From: JAWKTT01 sp041398965
GTDB taxonomy: Bacteria; Planctomycetota; Planctomycetia; Planctomycetales; Planctomycetaceae
Reading direction: 5' to 3'
DNA: 37,357 nt
Assembly (NCBI GenBank): GCA_041398965.1
Contig: JAWKTT010000042.1
Location: 1-37,357, forward strand
Positions 10,401 to 17,658 of this stretch are shown one piece after another (the stretch's first letter is position 1; each line of letters opens with the position of its first letter). The position numbers were made by a program, and so were the translations under genes. Below the pieces are notes generated by a model, which saw nothing but the letters and a program-made list of their open reading frames with translations, ran no database searches and had not been told where the DNA came from.

Positions 10401-13183
10401 TTCCCCTTTCTGTGCAACGTCGTCAGCCCGATGCCATCGTCAACGCCATGCATGGTGTGCGGGTCGAGTTACGGACGTTGCACGTGGCGAGCCGGTTCCG
10501 ATTTGACCTCCGGGAGTCCCCACGTGGGAGAGTCAGCTTTGCGGTCCCGACGGGGTATCAACCGGTCGACGTACTGGCTGGTCAACTCTCAGACTGGCAC
10601 CTCACACAACAGGCCGACGGGGCAACGTTGACACTCGAGTTTGATCAGCCTCGTACCGGGACGGTCGATGTCGCACTCGAAGGGAAGCTGCTGCGAGAGC
10701 AACCGACTGGCGACCTCACGCTGGCCGTTCCGCTCCCGTGTGATGTCACCGAAGTGGAAACGCAGCTGGCGATCCTGTTCGACGAATCTCTGCAACCAAA
10801 CTTGCAATCGTCAACCGGTTGGCGAAGCCTGAACGCAAGCGGAAAGTCTCACTTTGTCTTTCGGCGTCAGCGGGGCGAAGCTGAACCCGTGTCGTTCAGC
10901 CTGCAACGGGTGCAACCCGAGTTGAGTGCCAACCTGTTGACGCTCGTCGCCTACAGCGACACATCCGTCGACTACGGCCTGAACATTCAATGGACGATTC
11001 AGGGAGCCCCAGCAGAGACGTTCGGGGTTCGCACTCCCGGCTGGCTCGGAGATCATATCGTGTTCGACGGCCTCGGCCTGCAACAGGTCGAGAAGACGGA
11101 ACTCCCGGACGGCGACCGACTCTGGACGCTGCATCTGCATGACCCCGTGCGTGACGAATGGCTCGTCTCGGCACTCGTCACGCTGCCTCCACCAATGGAC
11201 CATCTCGTCCGGACACCCGACATTCAAGCGGTCGTCCCGATGACGGCTGCCGCTGTCGAGCCAATGCCACTCAGTGTGCAACGGCGATCGCTCGTGCTGG
11301 TCAATCTGGCGACCGTTGGACGTTTGGTGCCGACCGATATCAACGCGATTCAAACAATCACTGCGCAGGACTTGACTCTCAAACTTCGTTCGGAGTTGAT
11401 TCGACGAGCGATGGCGGTTGCGTCGACCCCGCTCGGGACGACACTCCCTGAGTGGCGCGTCGATGTTGCAGCCAGCAATGCCGGGGCGGCGGCGATCGTG
11501 CTCAACACGCATCTCCGCACGCAGTTGGCGCATGATGGAAGTTGGCGGTCACAGTCGACATGCACGGTTCGCAATCGGGGGCGACAGTTCATCGGACTCC
11601 GACTTCCTCCCGAAGCCCGGCTCCTCTCGGTGATGGTTCGCGGTCGACCGTCACGAGCGATCACTCGCGACATCGATGGGAAGCCAGCCTGCCTTATCCC
11701 GCTCCCTCAAGCGAGTCTCACCGATCTCTCGTACGACATCGTCATCACCTATGCCGGTCAACTCCCGCAACCTTTGCCAACGACGATTCGATTGAGTGCC
11801 GACGAGATCACTGTCCCGGCCCTCCAGGTGGTGTCGCCGAAGGAGTCGGAGGAGTTCGGCCTTTCGGTCCTCAGCACGACTTGGGAAGTCTATCTCCCGG
11901 ACGACTTGAAAGCCCAACTGTTGACGAGTGGCGACAAGACGAACATGGTCCCCTCAGGACGAAATGCGCTCGTGGGGGCGAAGCAACAGACGACATTAAA
12001 CGATCTCCAGGAGATGCTGCGTCTGGTGCAAGAGACCCGCGAGGCGGCAAGACGAAGTCAGGCTCGAGACTCTCTTCACAACTTGGCGATCACGATTGAC
12101 AGCCTCAACGAGCAGTCGCGTCAGAAAGGTTACGTTGCCAATCAAGAAGAGCAGGAACTGCGGGCACAGGCCCAAGCGACACTGCAACAGTCGCAGCAGC
12201 TACTGAATCAGGAAAGCTTGGGCGAAGGGGGCGGGACAATTCTCATCGATACGTCCAACTCGCTGTTGGGGAACGACTTTGGCCGGAACTTCATCGCCGA
12301 TAACAACTCTTCGATCGCCCAAGACAATCAACCGCAAGACGGGAAGGAGAGTGAACGCTTCGGAAAGAAGTCGGCGACTTCGGACGTGTTGCTTGATGAA
12401 TTCGGGTCGAATGCTTTCGGCGATACAAAATTGCCGGGCCTCTCGATCCCGCAGCCGATGAGTGGTGAAGGGAAATCCGAATCCAAACCGGGCGTCCCAT
12501 CAAAAGAAAGCGGCAGAAAACGGAGCGATGTCCGTGAACAACTCTCTCGGCAATCGAACACCTTCCAGCAGGAAGAGAGCTGGTTGTCGAGTAGCACGGC
12601 ACAGCCGATGGCTCCCATGATTGTAGATGGGACCCCCGTCAATGGCCCACAGGGGGGGAGTCGACTATTCGACGAATTGCCAGTCAATCAGCAGCCAATT
12701 TTTCGTCAAGGTTCGTTCGACGATGGAGTGATGCAACAGGGGCAGGTACACGGTGACGATCTTTTCGCGGAACCTTCTGCTTCGGCCCCTTCCGAATGGC
12801 GGGCGACCGGGGGCCTGTCGTTGCCGATCGAGTTTGCCACCGCGGGCGAGCCACTGGTGTTCACCAAGGTCGGCGGAGACCCTCAACTGGCATTGTCGCT
12901 GCGAGTCGCTCGTTCCAACGATCTTCTGCAAGGAGTCGCGATCTTGATCGTGCTGTTGTGCGCGATCCTGTGGGTCGTCCGACTGTCACGCCGTCCGGAT
13001 TCTGCGACAGTTCTCCGCCGTCAGACCCCGGCCCTGTTGATGGTGATCGGACTGGTCGCAGCCTCGTTCATTAACCTGCGCGGCCTCACCATGCTCGGTC
13101 TCACCCTCTTCGCCGTCGGAGCCATCTGGTGGACCATCTCCTACAGCATCAACAACCACTCCCAATCAACCACATCCTCGTAG
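4469..13183 (+). CDS. giant two-module secreted membrane protein, 2904 residues
   Basis: No known family was recognised. Residues 67-88 are a signal peptide ending AAQ. Module 1 opens with IYVPVSEL...LLGREEFEQLL (111-140), then VDVLLKEMHYTG (155-166) and LTLELITPL (233-241). Hydrophobic segments lie near 1088-1113, 1131-1155, 1409-1424, 1434-1454 and 1457-1486. At V1492 (a GTG codon at 8942) a second signal-peptide-like stretch begins and ends SFAQ at 1517. Module 2 follows at about 1573 (ILIPYTPG...FVPQETFLKLW). Residues 2509-2583 are Gln/Glu-rich and probably coiled coil, and 2818-2840 and 2852-2894 are membrane helices. The layout suggests two ancestral exported proteins joined in frame. 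The gene starts 103 bases after the 496 gene and is probably co-transcribed with it. Start uncertain: ATGs at 4535 and 4571 would also precede the signal peptide, and none has a clear ribosome site. Role unknown; an envelope-associated location is inferred. Confidence 0.8.
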   Translation: MEKTKSGLLQERPDRSVCATATMNSISSVFAESNMTMLSPVDRTNEPTSYRWLGDILSPIHQSQSTRRLLVLGVLCCLFAVVTQPVAAQPAPAHPVANSSVTEDALKSRHIYVPVSELDLLADKDRPGVLLGREEFEQLLTTARQDGVIIREPKVDVLLKEMHYTGIIVDDELRLTLNVEAVTFGDGWHVVPLGISGLRVEGATQEKGVARLLRSTTPDTLDWQIQGAGAHQLTLELITPLIAQGSDRAASFGLSGAPTGLLELTLPPGKFVRVNGRSLPITQAPVPPAEADAVAPEGAGARTADMPIGGGKSLTLLFTDRDSESQTDTLTLAQTAMGLYAAPGEVTWTARTNLHVAGRQLTQMVASVPNSVEITNVESSGLESWELADDPREAGRTAITLNYRQPFDGARRITFQAVLVATPDDDWTVPTLRLNDVNSHVGSVTIQHPHGVRLLLLEEAGATIQPTGAESTPVNPMPPSTEKLSGEGSWFRFWEEQFSLRFRTVTKKSEVHAAITNLLDVHDAAIDLYTSVDVSTLFVPLFEVALRTPGDYEVVSLTVNDVATPWKVASIDPNRNEVRIPLLNPLLPGESRALRLHLRKLPDVWPVEDSPIEFALPGVQLVGADLVEALYGVVADAEVLLAPQSFTGLEPAKREELDILRRQVAQSGRELKLGYSNQGSDIAGGVIATRRATSIAAATITFLRADREWIETHLEAQLRITGGGTRELVFTLPDSVGTDLRFELLQGPIDTSSPVTQAQQIARLELPLIVEQLHEPGDDGESRWTLKLDRRAQGDLTIVTRSRQARGAVPEFPVVALSVVGAERQNGHLAVEASTEQRLELKANDDAGQPLPTVDVVDFPKSQYQPQGRIVASARYLRPGFRASVQEERFEREAIPTAFVHQASMKTLLDESRELHHQLELQLVAVGVQSLRLELGAGEVLLSALVDEVPVEVRTAKSLQATSSDAKSPGSIVLIPLTATAQPTRLRSVRLLYESESPPGGSAGTDSGFGTQVSFAGRFTQRPPVLAVVTGEGTIQPLEVLEWNWQVYSPPEVRLLDVTGAFHPQESLTNDSVLSRISSYWRLPTSDQLVTLGVAFGGIVLFCLILIVVVDRYRIAKAKWNQQGNGRITRVSLLWGCAFVIALFIGFSLLLMNLQSPMGSREAAHRTTSEPMSVRSEGLELRGGMDEYFNMETASEPGAAIEATPSVFAGGDFDDQGGSERAKRSMLPVESATKDSFQRPIAKSERLDNESPGRVSGNEQPDRRPAARGGLPPTATEPTTPFPTVNAPESKPADDRFSDPFAPVTATTPQAETRAAPDDLFNRQLAEGKEGQSSKGDLADAPMWNPLSEGEVRRSIQPATGKGALLSLNANLTPPNGYVHRAFYYRGASLKNESLTLGLDYGSYRSGQMITFAIAAGLLLLFWWQRNRECWTRLMFALVMLLGPWMLASFVGLRYMAILDGLFLGALAGCALWIVLAVRTCCVHLCRNCCGVSKSTSTLLILAGLSLLGHSSVSFAQESGQQGVRPFPQSTPSQAAQPPANQSQQALPNLTEPQSRMPIAPPLGVSHLPRTQDILIPYTPGQSPLSAEHVFVPQETFLKLWRKAHPETQRPARPPVEALLASALYVAELDLKNPESPTIQVTARFVVENLTDRKVRLPLPFEKVAIESATVQEQPGIITIDESSGRLSMLLQESGEQVWDVTFRLPAPQSSEAAGRFVLPLLSTPAARLSFLLPGVAAPGDKLPQLQVQGAAETYRIRRDGERPLVEMVVDRGGELRVEWEQSKIVRDLGLDVQAESGIAVVISDEGVRTSTAFSLGVRQGAMTELTFLLPGDGPLERIEGPDIGGWALGDVEAGSRSLTLFFRRSISDRTSLVIDRIRPLTIGNEAISVTPLRVVPQGVTRETGQLALFETAVNLNETTDVNSLPPRGGVSRFDIIPVDPFGLRQMNVGTFSPTHAPHRPVDLPRLTYRYSTGDFTLPLSVQRRQPDAIVNAMHGVRVELRTLHVASRFRFDLRESPRGRVSFAVPTGYQPVDVLAGQLSDWHLTQQADGATLTLEFDQPRTGTVDVALEGKLLREQPTGDLTLAVPLPCDVTEVETQLAILFDESLQPNLQSSTGWRSLNASGKSHFVFRRQRGEAEPVSFSLQRVQPELSANLLTLVAYSDTSVDYGLNIQWTIQGAPAETFGVRTPGWLGDHIVFDGLGLQQVEKTELPDGDRLWTLHLHDPVRDEWLVSALVTLPPPMDHLVRTPDIQAVVPMTAAAVEPMPLSVQRRSLVLVNLATVGRLVPTDINAIQTITAQDLTLKLRSELIRRAMAVASTPLGTTLPEWRVDVAASNAGAAAIVLNTHLRTQLAHDGSWRSQSTCTVRNRGRQFIGLRLPPEARLLSVMVRGRPSRAITRDIDGKPACLIPLPQASLTDLSYDIVITYAGQLPQPLPTTIRLSADEITVPALQVVSPKESEEFGLSVLSTTWEVYLPDDLKAQLLTSGDKTNMVPSGRNALVGAKQQTTLNDLQEMLRLVQETREAARRSQARDSLHNLAITIDSLNEQSRQKGYVANQEEQELRAQAQATLQQSQQLLNQESLGEGGGTILIDTSNSLLGNDFGRNFIADNNSSIAQDNQPQDGKESERFGKKSATSDVLLDEFGSNAFGDTKLPGLSIPQPMSGEGKSESKPGVPSKESGRKRSDVREQLSRQSNTFQQEESWLSSSTAQPMAPMIVDGTPVNGPQGGSRLFDELPVNQQPIFRQGSFDDGVMQQGQVHGDDLFAEPSASAPSEWRATGGLSLPIEFATAGEPLVFTKVGGDPQLALSLRVARSNDLLQGVAILIVLLCAILWVVRLSRRPDSATVLRRQTPALLMVIGLVAASFINLRGLTMLGLTLFAVGAIWWTISYSINNHSQSTTSS

Positions 13184-13186
13184 TCA

Positions 13187-13224
13187 GGTTGCGGAGCATC
13201 TCGGCAACAGAGCCCTCCGCAACT
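13187..13224. terminator. hairpin after the giant gene
   Basis: A perfect 9-base inverted repeat, GTTGCGGAG (13188-13196) and CTCCGCAAC (13215-13223), begins 5 bases after the stop codon, with an 18-base loop. There is no T-run after it, so it may stabilise the 3' end or end transcription weakly; it is not a standard intrinsic terminator. Confidence 0.35.
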
Positions 13225-13336
13225 CGCGATCAGGAGCGACCGCGACATTTCGAGAACGGATGCTCCACTTGGTTACCGAGGACCCAACGTTGCAGACGTG
13301 AGGCCCCCGGAGCAGGGATTGGGGTGACCTTTCTTA

Positions 13337-13461
13337 GCCTGTTGAAAATCGTGGGGCAGGCTTTCCAGCCTGACGTGGTGCCGTTTGATGTCTCGGCAAA
13401 AAGCCTACGAGTGGCACTTGTCAGATTGGAAAACCTGACCCACGGTCGTATTTCAACGGGC
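13337..13461. repeat. long imperfect inverted repeat between convergent genes
   Basis: A left arm (13337-13382) and a right arm (13413-13461) are imperfect reverse complements over about 47 bases. Shared blocks include GTTGAAA at the outer ends, GTGGG with CAGG and TTTTCCA-type cores, and CTGAC with GTGCC at the inner ends. Each arm contains a smaller hairpin (CAGGC-TTTC-CAGCCTG in the left). The right arm ends 2 bases before the stop codon of the minus-strand gene at 13464. No transposase is present. It resembles a non-autonomous palindromic element (REP or MITE type); copy number elsewhere is unknown. Confidence 0.6.
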
Positions 13462-13463
13462 TG

Positions 13464-16208
13464 CTATCGCCAATCCATGACGCGGAAGATTCCTTCGCGG
13501 CGGGCGATTTTTTCGGGGAGGGCGATGAGGGTTTCTCGATAGATGCTGAGTAGTAGACCGACGAGGAACAGCACGCCGCCACCGACAAGCAGGTAAACCC
13601 CGACCGCCACTTCCGGACGGTAGGCGATCGAGACAATCAGGATCGCGAGGTAGACAAACAAGTGGACGCCGCCGAGGAGTGTCCCGGCTTTGACTTGCCA
13701 GGCGCAACCCGCCACCAGCAGCACGATGGAAGCGGTCATCAGGGCAAACTCATCGTACAGTGAAGGGGCTTCGGTGAAGAAGCGATAGTGCAGCATCGTG
13801 ACGAAGAGAGGGACTAAGGTCAGCAAACTCCCCAGCCAGAGGCAGAGGGAGGTGGACTCGACTTGTCCGGGATTCTGTTCCTCACGGAATCGACCGATAT
13901 GTCCCACAACCAGTAGCGCGACCCCAGCGATCACGCTGAACACTTCGACTTTTCGCCACGGGTCGAGATCAATCAACAGGTTGAGTGTGAGAAAAGCGAC
14001 GCCAGCCAACCCGATGGTGGCGGTCGTGTACCAGTTTCGCCAGCCTCCTGCGGGTGACAAAGGAATCGCAAACAGACCAGCTGCTGTGGTCGCCAGAATC
14101 ATGAACAGGTCGAGCCAGTCTCGCGAACCAGCGAGATGAGTTAAGCCTTGCAGGAAGCCGGAGAGCAGTGCGATTGACAAGACCGCGTTGCCACACTGAA
14201 AGAGGACGAGTCCCGGTCCACGATAGACGGTGACGACGTCCCCTTCTGAGTTGAAGCGGTTGGCCTTCTCGACCCCGCGAACCCGAGAGGCGAACAACGT
14301 CGCCAGTCCTAACGCGGCATAGACGAGCGGGTAGCTCGAACTGGGAACTCCGAAGTAGCCAAGGAACTGCCACAACGCACCGCTACCAGCCGCAGTCGCC
14401 AAGAAGATGTTCCAATGTCGACCACGGAAGATCGCGGCGAGCACATAGAAGACTGTCGCCGCGAGGAAGGCGACGCCCAGGTGCAGGTTCTCAGTCTGCC
14501 CGGCGAGCGAGCGGAAGATCGCCCCGGACTCGTGTTCTAAAGAAGCGACGAAGGTTCCGAACAGGATGACCAAAGTCGACGCATGAGCGACCCGGGCGAG
14601 TGGAGTTTCGGGAGAATGTCCCCGCCAGAGTCGAGAAGCGATGATGTACCCGAGCGGAATCAGCATCAACAGCGGTGCTTGTCGGTACCAGGCGACGATG
14701 TGCCATTCGCGTAACAGACCCGCTGCCGCCACGAGCACACTCGCGGCGCTGAAGAAAAAGAAAGTCTCCGAAAGCTTGGCATGTGTGTGACGGGTCAGGT
14801 AGGCCGAGGCCCGATTACAGACGGCGACGATCACCATCGCCCCGACGAAGAGCCAGCCGCCGCTGTAGGTCCAGCCGATCACACGGGCCACTTCGCCAGT
14901 CGCACGAAGATGTAACACCACTCCCAGCAACACAGGCAGAGCCGCAAGAAGGGCACCGAATGAGGTGAGGTGTCGTCCGATCTTCTCGTCGATTGTGAGG
15001 GTGAATCGGAGAATTTGAATCGTCAGTGCGGTGACGGCGAGGACCACGAGCATCAACTCCGTTTCGACTCGTGGAAGGATCAAGCTGACTTCCCCCAAGA
15101 GCAGACAGACCCCGGCAAGCCAGGTGTAGACGCCGAGTCGACGGACAGCGAGATCGGAGTAGAGATACAACCAACTCCCGGCAAGCCAGAGTCCTCCGGC
15201 AAGGAGACTGCTTTGGGTCAACAGGTTTTGCGGGGCATCCAATCCGGCGACATCAGCAAACCAGCCGACACTTTGAGACCAAAGCAAGACCAACAACGCG
15301 ACCGCCAACTGCACATGACCCGACCAGAAGAGGGGGAGTCCGAATCGTTTGCGAGAGTATTCTCCGTCGGGGGCGAAGGCTCGTTCGGTATGGATCGAGA
15401 TGGCTCCGAGGATGACGAACATCAGGGCGAATTTCCCGGCATCCGCGATCTGACCGACGTCGGCCATCAAGAGGAGGACGGTGAGCGTCACCCCGGCTTC
15501 GATGGCATACATGAAGAGGGGGTCTTTGAGGACGATCACTGTCGCCACATAGAAGAGGACACAGACGAGGCTGCCGACCCAGAGATGATTCTCGATATCG
15601 ACCAATCCCTGGGCATGATAGAACCAGAGATTCAGCGGGAGGACGACACAACCGAGGAAAGTGAGTGCCTGACCGACCAAGTGGAAGCGGGTTTTGAGGG
15701 TGGTCCACCAACCGGCGGCCAGGATGCCGAGGCTACCGACACCGAGAAAACCTGCGACTAGTCGGGGGTCGTCGAAGACCCCGGCACTGACGAGCCAGAT
15801 GATAAGTCCGAGGACTGCCAGTCCCCCGCCGATGGTCAAAAGCCAGTGAATGGCCCGAGGGTCGAGGAGAGCTTCCATCATCCGGACGACGACCGGTTTT
15901 TCGGTGGTTGGGGTCGCTTCGGTCGGATCGCCCCCCCCTTGAGGTGGATCGAGGAAATCGACGATTTCCATGGCGACCGGTTGTGCGGCTGAGGTCGACT
16001 TGAGGTTCTCGACGAACTGGGCCGCTCTGTCGGGGACGGCGTCAGCAGGCGTGGGGGCGGAGGAGTTTTCCGGGGTCGCGATGTTTTTGGAGGTCGTGGA
16101 CGGGATTTCGACGACGGCTCCGCAGGTGGGACACTCGGCTCGAGTTCCTGCGAATTCGTCTCTTGCTTTCAGTCGTCGCCCGCACTCACAGAGGACTTCA
16201 ATCGCCAT
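13464..16208 (-). CDS. zinc-ribbon polytopic membrane protein, 914 residues
   Basis: The N-terminus is a short zinc ribbon with C7, C9, C26 and C29 (CECGRRLKARDEF...CPTCG), a pattern common at the start of planctomycete proteins. Residues 35-100 are a Pro/Thr/Ala-rich linker. From about residue 118 to 905 there are some 25 hydrophobic segments separated by short loops, without a large soluble domain. This is long for a transporter and no transporter signature was seen, so the substrate or role is unknown. The start is supported by AGGAG nine bases before the ATG (ACAGGAGCGGGAAC). The gene converges on the giant gene, with the inverted repeat between them. It stands alone, with no clear operon partner. 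Membrane location is certain from sequence; everything else is open. Confidence 0.8.
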   Translation of the reverse strand: MAIEVLCECGRRLKARDEFAGTRAECPTCGAVVEIPSTTSKNIATPENSSAPTPADAVPDRAAQFVENLKSTSAAQPVAMEIVDFLDPPQGGGDPTEATPTTEKPVVVRMMEALLDPRAIHWLLTIGGGLAVLGLIIWLVSAGVFDDPRLVAGFLGVGSLGILAAGWWTTLKTRFHLVGQALTFLGCVVLPLNLWFYHAQGLVDIENHLWVGSLVCVLFYVATVIVLKDPLFMYAIEAGVTLTVLLLMADVGQIADAGKFALMFVILGAISIHTERAFAPDGEYSRKRFGLPLFWSGHVQLAVALLVLLWSQSVGWFADVAGLDAPQNLLTQSSLLAGGLWLAGSWLYLYSDLAVRRLGVYTWLAGVCLLLGEVSLILPRVETELMLVVLAVTALTIQILRFTLTIDEKIGRHLTSFGALLAALPVLLGVVLHLRATGEVARVIGWTYSGGWLFVGAMVIVAVCNRASAYLTRHTHAKLSETFFFFSAASVLVAAAGLLREWHIVAWYRQAPLLMLIPLGYIIASRLWRGHSPETPLARVAHASTLVILFGTFVASLEHESGAIFRSLAGQTENLHLGVAFLAATVFYVLAAIFRGRHWNIFLATAAGSGALWQFLGYFGVPSSSYPLVYAALGLATLFASRVRGVEKANRFNSEGDVVTVYRGPGLVLFQCGNAVLSIALLSGFLQGLTHLAGSRDWLDLFMILATTAAGLFAIPLSPAGGWRNWYTTATIGLAGVAFLTLNLLIDLDPWRKVEVFSVIAGVALLVVGHIGRFREEQNPGQVESTSLCLWLGSLLTLVPLFVTMLHYRFFTEAPSLYDEFALMTASIVLLVAGCAWQVKAGTLLGGVHLFVYLAILIVSIAYRPEVAVGVYLLVGGGVLFLVGLLLSIYRETLIALPEKIARREGIFRVMDWR

Positions 16209-16658
16209 GTTCCCGCTCCTGTCCAGAGTATTGATCAGAGTATGTCGTCAGAGTGAAATGCGAAGTTTCTGTAGATGTCGATAGTCCCCACATGGTGGAG
16301 CAGGGACTGGGCGACGTTCAAAGTCGAATGAGCCCTTGAATGGGGAAGCGTTTCGATTTTTGAGAATACGATATCAATCGTTGCCGATCTCATGGCGTCA
16401 TTGTGGGGCAAATGTCACGAAACATTTTGGAGGAAGAGGATCTTCGGGAGGTTTCGCCCATGGTGCATTGCCGAAAAGGTGACACGATTGTGCTATCCGA
16501 TACAGGTGGCTGGGCTGATTCTTCGATTCGAGGGAAAATGATCACAGAAAAGATGGGGTCTCTTTTCGACGGGGGTCAGTCGCGTTACCATCCTTCTCAG
16601 ACCACGCTTTACGGTCGCGACAAGTCAGGGACCGACTGATCCTGTAGGAGTTTGTTAG
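16209..16658. other. divergent intergenic region with a possible 59-codon ORF
   Basis: This 450-base gap separates the minus-strand membrane protein from the phosphotransferase genes and must hold promoters for both; no convincing -35/-10 pair was found. It contains one candidate small plus-strand ORF, 16460-16639 (MVHCRKGDTIVLSDTGG...). It has a good ribosome site, GGGAGG at 16446-16451, eight bases before its ATG, and ends 19 bases before the EIIA start. Its composition is neutral and no domain is visible, so it may be a leader peptide or chance. Confidence 0.3.
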
Positions 16659-17129
16659 ATGAAACTGTGCGAATTCGTCGTAGAAGATGCGATTGTCTCT
16701 GACTTAGGGGCAGTGAGCAAGGAAGATGCGATCCGGCGTCTGGTAGCTGCGTTGCGAACTGCAGGTAAGATTGCTGCCGAACACGAAGAAAAGATTGTTT
16801 CCGCCATCATGACTCGGGAAGAACTCGGTTCAACCGGGATCGGACGGGGAGTGGCGGTTCCACATACCAAGCACGCTTCTGTTGATTCACTGGTGGCGAC
16901 GGTTGGTTTGTGCCATGAGGGGATGGACTTTGCCAGCCTGGATGGTGGAGACGTTCAGATCATTTTCCTGCTGGTTTCACCGCCGGATCGTCCCGGTGAA
17001 CATCTGCGGGGACTCGAAACCATTACCCGTCATCTCAAGAAAGATGACTTCTGCAAATTCCTTCGGCAGGCAAAAACTCGCGAACATGTGGTTGATTTGC
17101 TGAAGGAAGCAGACGAAAACGAACTTTGA
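16659..17129 (+). CDS. PTS EIIA component (nitrogen/fructose type)
   Basis: This is a cytoplasmic phosphocarrier of the EIIA fructose/mannitol/Ntr superfamily, 156 residues, the usual length for a stand-alone EIIA. The active-site signature GIGRGVAVPHTKH places the phosphorylated histidine at H69. The C-terminal region with LRGLETITRHLKKDDFCKFLRQAK is typical of the fold. It accepts phosphate from HPr. A good ribosome site, TAGGAG at 16645-16650, sits eight bases before the ATG. HPr and EI follow in order, so the three form one relay. No EIIB or EIIC permease is encoded nearby, and so regulatory use (PTS-Ntr-like) is more likely than sugar import; this is inference. The symbol ptsN is plausible but not certain. 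Confidence 0.9.
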   Translation: MKLCEFVVEDAIVSDLGAVSKEDAIRRLVAALRTAGKIAAEHEEKIVSAIMTREELGSTGIGRGVAVPHTKHASVDSLVATVGLCHEGMDFASLDGGDVQIIFLLVSPPDRPGEHLRGLETITRHLKKDDFCKFLRQAKTREHVVDLLKEADENEL

Positions 17130-17278
17130 TCGTCGGGGGGGTGTCCCGATGCAGTGGACTTATTGCCACGATTCCGGCGAGATGGGTTGCCAAATGTCCG
17201 CCCTGATGTGGTAGACTACGGGGCATCCCATCACCGACCGGAGCGGTCTGCTCCCTGAACTCAAACCCCCGCGTCATC

Positions 17279-17623
17279 ATGTCAGACTCCTTGCCAACCG
17301 CCTCGCACATCGCGACCTCATTGCCTGGGGCCTTTTTGATGCCACAGTCCCGGATACAGATGCGTCAATTGACCGTCGACCTCGAACATGGGTTGCACGT
17401 CGTTCCTTGCTCCGAAATCTCCAAGTTGGCTCGGAGTTTCGAGGGACAAGTTCGACTGATCCGCGAAGAGTACGTCGCCGATGCCAAGTCAATGCTCGAC
17501 CTGTTGCAACTCAACGCCCCGAAAGGAACGGTGCTGGTGCTTGAAGTTGAAGGGGATGGTGCAGATTTACTGGCTGACCAGTTTGATCAGTTATTTCGTG
17601 ATCGATTTGAGACCTCACGCTGA
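17279..17623 (+). CDS. HPr-family phosphocarrier with altered active site
   Basis: This is the HPr partner of the EI and EIIA on either side. Numbered from the ATG at 17279, the active-site histidine is H40 in EHGLHVVPCSEI. In classical HPr the sequence is GLHxRPA, with an arginine two residues after the histidine; here that position is valine. The regulatory serine region is kept (DAKSMLDLL, S71), and the C-terminal GTVLVLEVEG strand and helix fit the family. The natural start is probably internal. The ATG at 17360 gives an 87-residue protein with the histidine at position 13, close to normal, and the ATG at 17339 is another option. The long N-terminal extension has no matching feature. EI starts 35 bases after the stop. 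Confidence 0.85.
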   Translation: MSDSLPTASHIATSLPGAFLMPQSRIQMRQLTVDLEHGLHVVPCSEISKLARSFEGQVRLIREEYVADAKSMLDLLQLNAPKGTVLVLEVEGDGADLLADQFDQLFRDRFETSR

Positions 17624-17658
17624 GCTGTCGGCATCTTTCGGAATTTCGAGAACGGTTC

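Noticed and set aside
14970..15761. 263-codon plus-strand ORF, very acidic
   Set aside because: It is antisense to the membrane protein gene at 13464-16208; its composition is the mirror of hydrophobic codons, and it has no ribosome site.
17190..17221. TTGCCA and TAGACT as a promoter for HPr
   Set aside because: The spacing is 19 bases, too long for a good sigma70 promoter, and the gene is more simply read from the upstream EIIA gene.
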